Assembly: GCF_003073045.1 (NCBI RefSeq)
Contig: NC_037590.1
Coordinates: forward strand, 38,308,751-38,372,750
Direction: 5' to 3'
Length of the DNA stretch: 64,000 nt
DNA from: Pomacea canaliculata
Taxonomy: Eukaryota; Mollusca; Gastropoda; Architaenioglossa; Ampullariidae
The number at the start of each line of letters is the position of its first letter. The stretch's first letter is position 1. Position numbers and translations under genes: made by a program. This document shows, piece by piece, positions 60,570-64,000 of this stretch. The notes beneath the pieces were generated by a model that saw nothing but the letters and a program-made list of their open reading frames with translations, searched no databases and had not been told where the DNA came from.

Positions 60570-63500
60570 CTATTTCGTCACAGATAGTTTGTGAGTCAGT
60601 TTCGGCTTCTCCTCAATCGTATCGTAGCCGTTCTCGGCGATGAGGTCCTCGCTGGAGTACTGCAAGGCCGGGTTGATCTTCCCGCTGCCGTCCTTGTAGT
60701 AGGAGACGATGCTGGTGTGCTCCGTGGCGCCGTCGCGGGCTGCCAACACGATGTTCTCGTCGGGGATGTTGACGATGCACATGAAGAAGTCGTAACGGCG
60801 AGGAATCATGCCCGTCTCGAACATGTACTTGAGGGGCAAGGACACGCCGATGATGGTAAGCAGGGACAGAAGCATGGAAAAGGTCTTGAAGGGGAAGAGC
60901 TGGAACTTGGTCTCCTCGTCGTACCACGGGTACTTCATGATGGGTTCCAGGTGCATGGACGGCTCGCCGCCGCTCAGTCGGAAGAAGAGGCCGACGATGT
61001 AGCCGGCCAGCGACCCGTAGGTGTTGGTTCTCTTGGCGTAGATGACGCAGATGAGCTGAGGAAAGAGGACGATGTAGACGAGGTCGGCGCACAGGAACCA
61101 CAGTTCGTAGATGGAGGACACCGTCAGGGCCGTGGCCAGCGACATGGCGCTCACCCCGAACGTCGCCGCGCGCATCACCCACAGGATCTCGATCTCGGAG
61201 GCCTAACATCAGACAGCGCCAATAAATAATATCGACAAATAAAAACACAAAAAAATAATAAATAACTAATAAGAATTACACACATACAAACAAAAAAAAT
61301 ACTCAACAAAATACACAACAGAAGCAAAAGTACAAAGCAACAAACAATAAATAACTGTATATTTTTGCTTTTCCGCCTGCCCGTCCGTGTGTCTATCCAT
61401 CTACCTCTTTGTATTTTCTTCCAAGTAACAACCAGGATCGTCATTTATAATCTGTATAATTAAGGCAAACATTGTATGTAGTACACGTTAACTTCCCATT
61501 TGGTCTTGTAACCTTGTCAGACGAGACAGAGAAAAGACAATGAGCAGACCAGGTGACATGACACTAGGGACATTCATGCTCCCCCCTTGTCACAGTGACA
61601 GTTCACTCACCTTCTGTCGAAAGATGAGCTTGTAGATGTTGCGAGCGAACATGGAGGAAGCAGACAAGATGGAGGAGTCTGCCGATGACATGACGGCGGC
61701 GGAGACAGCGCCCAGCCCCATGAAGGAGACCGCGGCTGGACACAGGTACTGCAGGCACATGGGCAGGATGAGGTTCAAGTTCTCGCTGGGAATAGGCACC
61801 GGGCCCTTGTAGTCTGTGTTGTTCCAGTCTAAAACAGACAAACAGTCCAATAACGACAATGTTACGACATATTTACCATTAAAATCGAGATGTAGACACC
61901 ACACACACACACACTCAAGGTATGTTCAGATCCACTAAAAAAGAAAGGTTGGGGGTTTTCAGACCCTGAGTTACAAGTGGTGAGAGTTTTATCCCTATTC
62001 CCTCCAATAAAAAATACAAAAGGTTTTATAGATTTAAATCAGATAGTAGTCTACAACGTTAGACATTTATTTATATCTGAATGTACTATACAAGAGTGGA
62101 TATTTATTTATACAAAACGTAGTATACAGCAGTGTACATTTATAATCATCATCATGTCCTTTCTCCGTGAGATCTTGCCTTCGTGCCTCTAAAAGTATGT
62201 TTCTGACGTTTGATGACAAGTAATGAAGAAATTATACACACACACACACATTCCTCCACTCATACACGCACGCACGTACACACTAAGTGCCTTCTAACCG
62301 GTTTCAGCAGCAATAGCGCCAAACAACATGGCGGGCAAGGCCATGACGATGCAGCCAATGGCCGCGATGTACGACAACAACTGCGCGTTGAAGGCTGTCT
62401 TTGCTGACAACACCCGCTGGAAGTAAACCTGTAAACAAATAAACTGAACATCTTAACCAGTGGCTGCAGTAGACTGGCTTCACATGTTGTGGATACATTT
62501 CATTATCATAGGATGGATGGCGGTTATGGTCTGTAAGCGATTGTAATTATTTTATTTGACAAGATCAGAAAATTAAATCCCGCTTCTATCTGTCTTTTTC
62601 TTCTTATTCATTTTTCCCTTATTTTTTTAAAGGTTAGACATAAAATATATGGTGCATCTTTGTGAGGGATGGTGACGAGGTTGGAGGGGTTGTTGTAGTG
62701 CAGAGCTATATTTAGTTGCCTGCTTCTTCCTCGTACAAGACAACAAGATAGATTTTTCACTCATTAGTCAAAGTTCTTTCTCTGAGACATCCTTGAAAAA
62801 ATAATTCGTTGACAGTAGAATGGTCACATCCCATCGGGTAATTCTCTTCTCGGAATAAACAACAAAATGCACAACAATCAATTCATACAATGGTAATACA
62901 TGTATTATGTCCGCAACTCTCTATCTATAAGTCCGTCTTTGTTGTCTTTATGCATATTTAACTTGTCTGAAAAGGGATTTTCACATAAACCGTTGACCTG
63001 ACCTGCCATGGGACGCCCCCAAAGATGACAACCAGGTAAGAGTCGATGTAGTAGCCAGACCACGTGGGGTCCACACTCTTGATCCACACCTCAGTCGCGT
63101 TGGTGGTCAGTGGGCTCACGGCTTTGTGGGCCATGGCGAAGGGGAAACTTGCCCACTGGACAAAACCCACCACAGCAAGTTATGTATGTTTCCAGATTTG
63201 TTTGCAGACTACGTGTGACCTAAACATCAAGTCAGCACCTGTAATATGTCCAAAGTCTTCATTGTACATAACCTAACAACAACACATCATGAGGTGCAAC
63301 TGTCGTCGTCATGTTTTTACTCTGTTTAAAACAAAGCCAGGCTGTTTAATTTCATCATGAACGATTGTAAGAAGGGTGTGGATTGGTGGGGAGGCTTGAG
63401 AGAGGGCGAGGAGGACACGGGGAGCGGTACAGTACCAGCCCGATGAAAATGCAGAAGAGCTGGACGACGTCAGTGTAGGCCACGGAGTACAGTCCACCAA

Positions 63501-63584
63501 TCAGCGTGTAGAAGAGCGCTATGCAGGCCGACACAATGATGGCGGGCTGGGGTGGGATCTCCATGATCACCGACAAGGTGGCGC
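60570..63584 (-). CDS. SLC5A7: High-affinity choline transporter (SLC5A7/CHT), 3' five exons, 5' end outside window
   Basis: Minus-strand exons: 63584-63436, 63155-63003, 62428-62299, 61828-61611, 61202-60570; GT/AG sites and phases agree. The frame covers roughly the last 427 residues. Recognisable CHT segments are [67 protein letters not shown], and [20 protein letters not shown]. These are sodium-solute symporter membrane helices of the SLC5 family in the form specific to CHT. The protein imports choline with Na+ into cholinergic nerve terminals for acetylcholine synthesis. The cytoplasmic tail contains DENIVLA at the place of the vertebrate internalisation motif (DKTILV) and ends LSVTK. 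The N-terminal helices lie beyond position 64000. Confidence 0.95.
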
Positions 63585-64000
63585 CTGTAATCAAAAACCG
63601 CCAGCACGCGCGTTAAGCAGCGTCTCCATGTCGACGATGACGTCATCAAAGGAAAGCGATGATGCCATCGTGTGGCAGTGATGACGTAATATGATGCAAC
63701 TGATGATAGTGACGAAATGGTCAATAGGAGGACTTATGGAGGGTTTTCATTACGATGCTGAATTGAGGACAACAGTCTTTTCCCAGTGCCCTTAAACTGT
63801 TTTAAAATTAACGTTTACCGTTGTTTAAAGACAACTGTTTCTTTCAAAGACTTACCCACATTCATTTGCATAAGCAAAAAAACATTCACAGAGTAATATA
63901 AAATGACAGATAGACAGGTGGGCCACACAGGCAGATTAACGAACAAACAAGCAATCAAACAGACGGATAGACACACTACTGCAAGTGCACACGAACGTAT
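63585..64000 (-). other. Intron of the choline transporter gene running off the right edge
   Basis: Preceding coding sequence should end in phase 1 with G, but no exon is visible before the window ends. The stretch contains TGA/GATGA-rich simple sequence. Confidence 0.7.

Noticed and set aside
60591..61229. A 212-codon ORF on the plus strand, and a 211-codon minus ORF in another frame, over the choline transporter last exon
   Set aside because: Both are shadows of the GC-rich transporter exon; they are rich in Arg, His, Val and Gly with no domain pattern, while the transporter frame matches a known family throughout.

Overview
This window is animal nuclear DNA: intron-rich genes with GT/AG splice sites, polyadenylation signals, SINEs, LINEs, hAT miniature elements and long AT-rich intergenic stretches. 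The proteins are typical bilaterian ones. The repeat mix and the style of the trypsin-like protease suggest a mollusc, probably a gastropod. That taxonomic call is an inference; no rRNA or mitochondrial sequence is present to confirm it.

Layout. (1) 117-581 (+): the last two exons of a LIM-domain gene of the PDZ-LIM (Enigma/ZASP) kind. (2) 7621-21512 (+): a complete 15-exon gene for SUZ12, a core subunit of Polycomb Repressive Complex 2. (3) 25256-36680 (+): a complete 11-exon gene for a type I BMP receptor of the ALK3/ALK6 group, with signal peptide, cysteine-rich ectodomain, one membrane segment, GS box and kinase. Its start codon sits next to a CRE palindrome and a YY1-like motif. (4) 56517-44873 (-): a complete 7-exon gene for a secreted trypsin-like serine protease with an unusually large internal insertion. 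(5) 63584-60570 (-): the 3' five exons of the high-affinity choline transporter gene (SLC5A7/CHT); its 5' part lies beyond the right edge. Genes 1-3 point right and genes 4-5 point left, so the BMP receptor and the protease converge across about 8 kb.

The accessory part is in the third intron of the protease gene. A 6.1-kb element (47373-53504) is bounded by TTAA on both sides and by inverted termini beginning AGGCCGAAGT. It holds a long DDE-type transposase ORF (Kolobok-like by arrangement and TTAA target), a decayed second copy of part of the same transposase, nested inverted subterminal modules, an antisense fragment resembling the P2X7 C-terminal domain, and a LINE (L1/Tx1-like) inserted in the opposite orientation. 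This is the least ordinary region of the window.

Elsewhere there are three non-autonomous hAT elements with recognisable 8-bp target duplications (6302, 10458, 23818), two tRNA-derived SINE families, a third dispersed repeat pair, and several microsatellites. The five genes are not functionally linked as a cluster. All exon models were built by reading frames and splice sites by eye, without transcript data.
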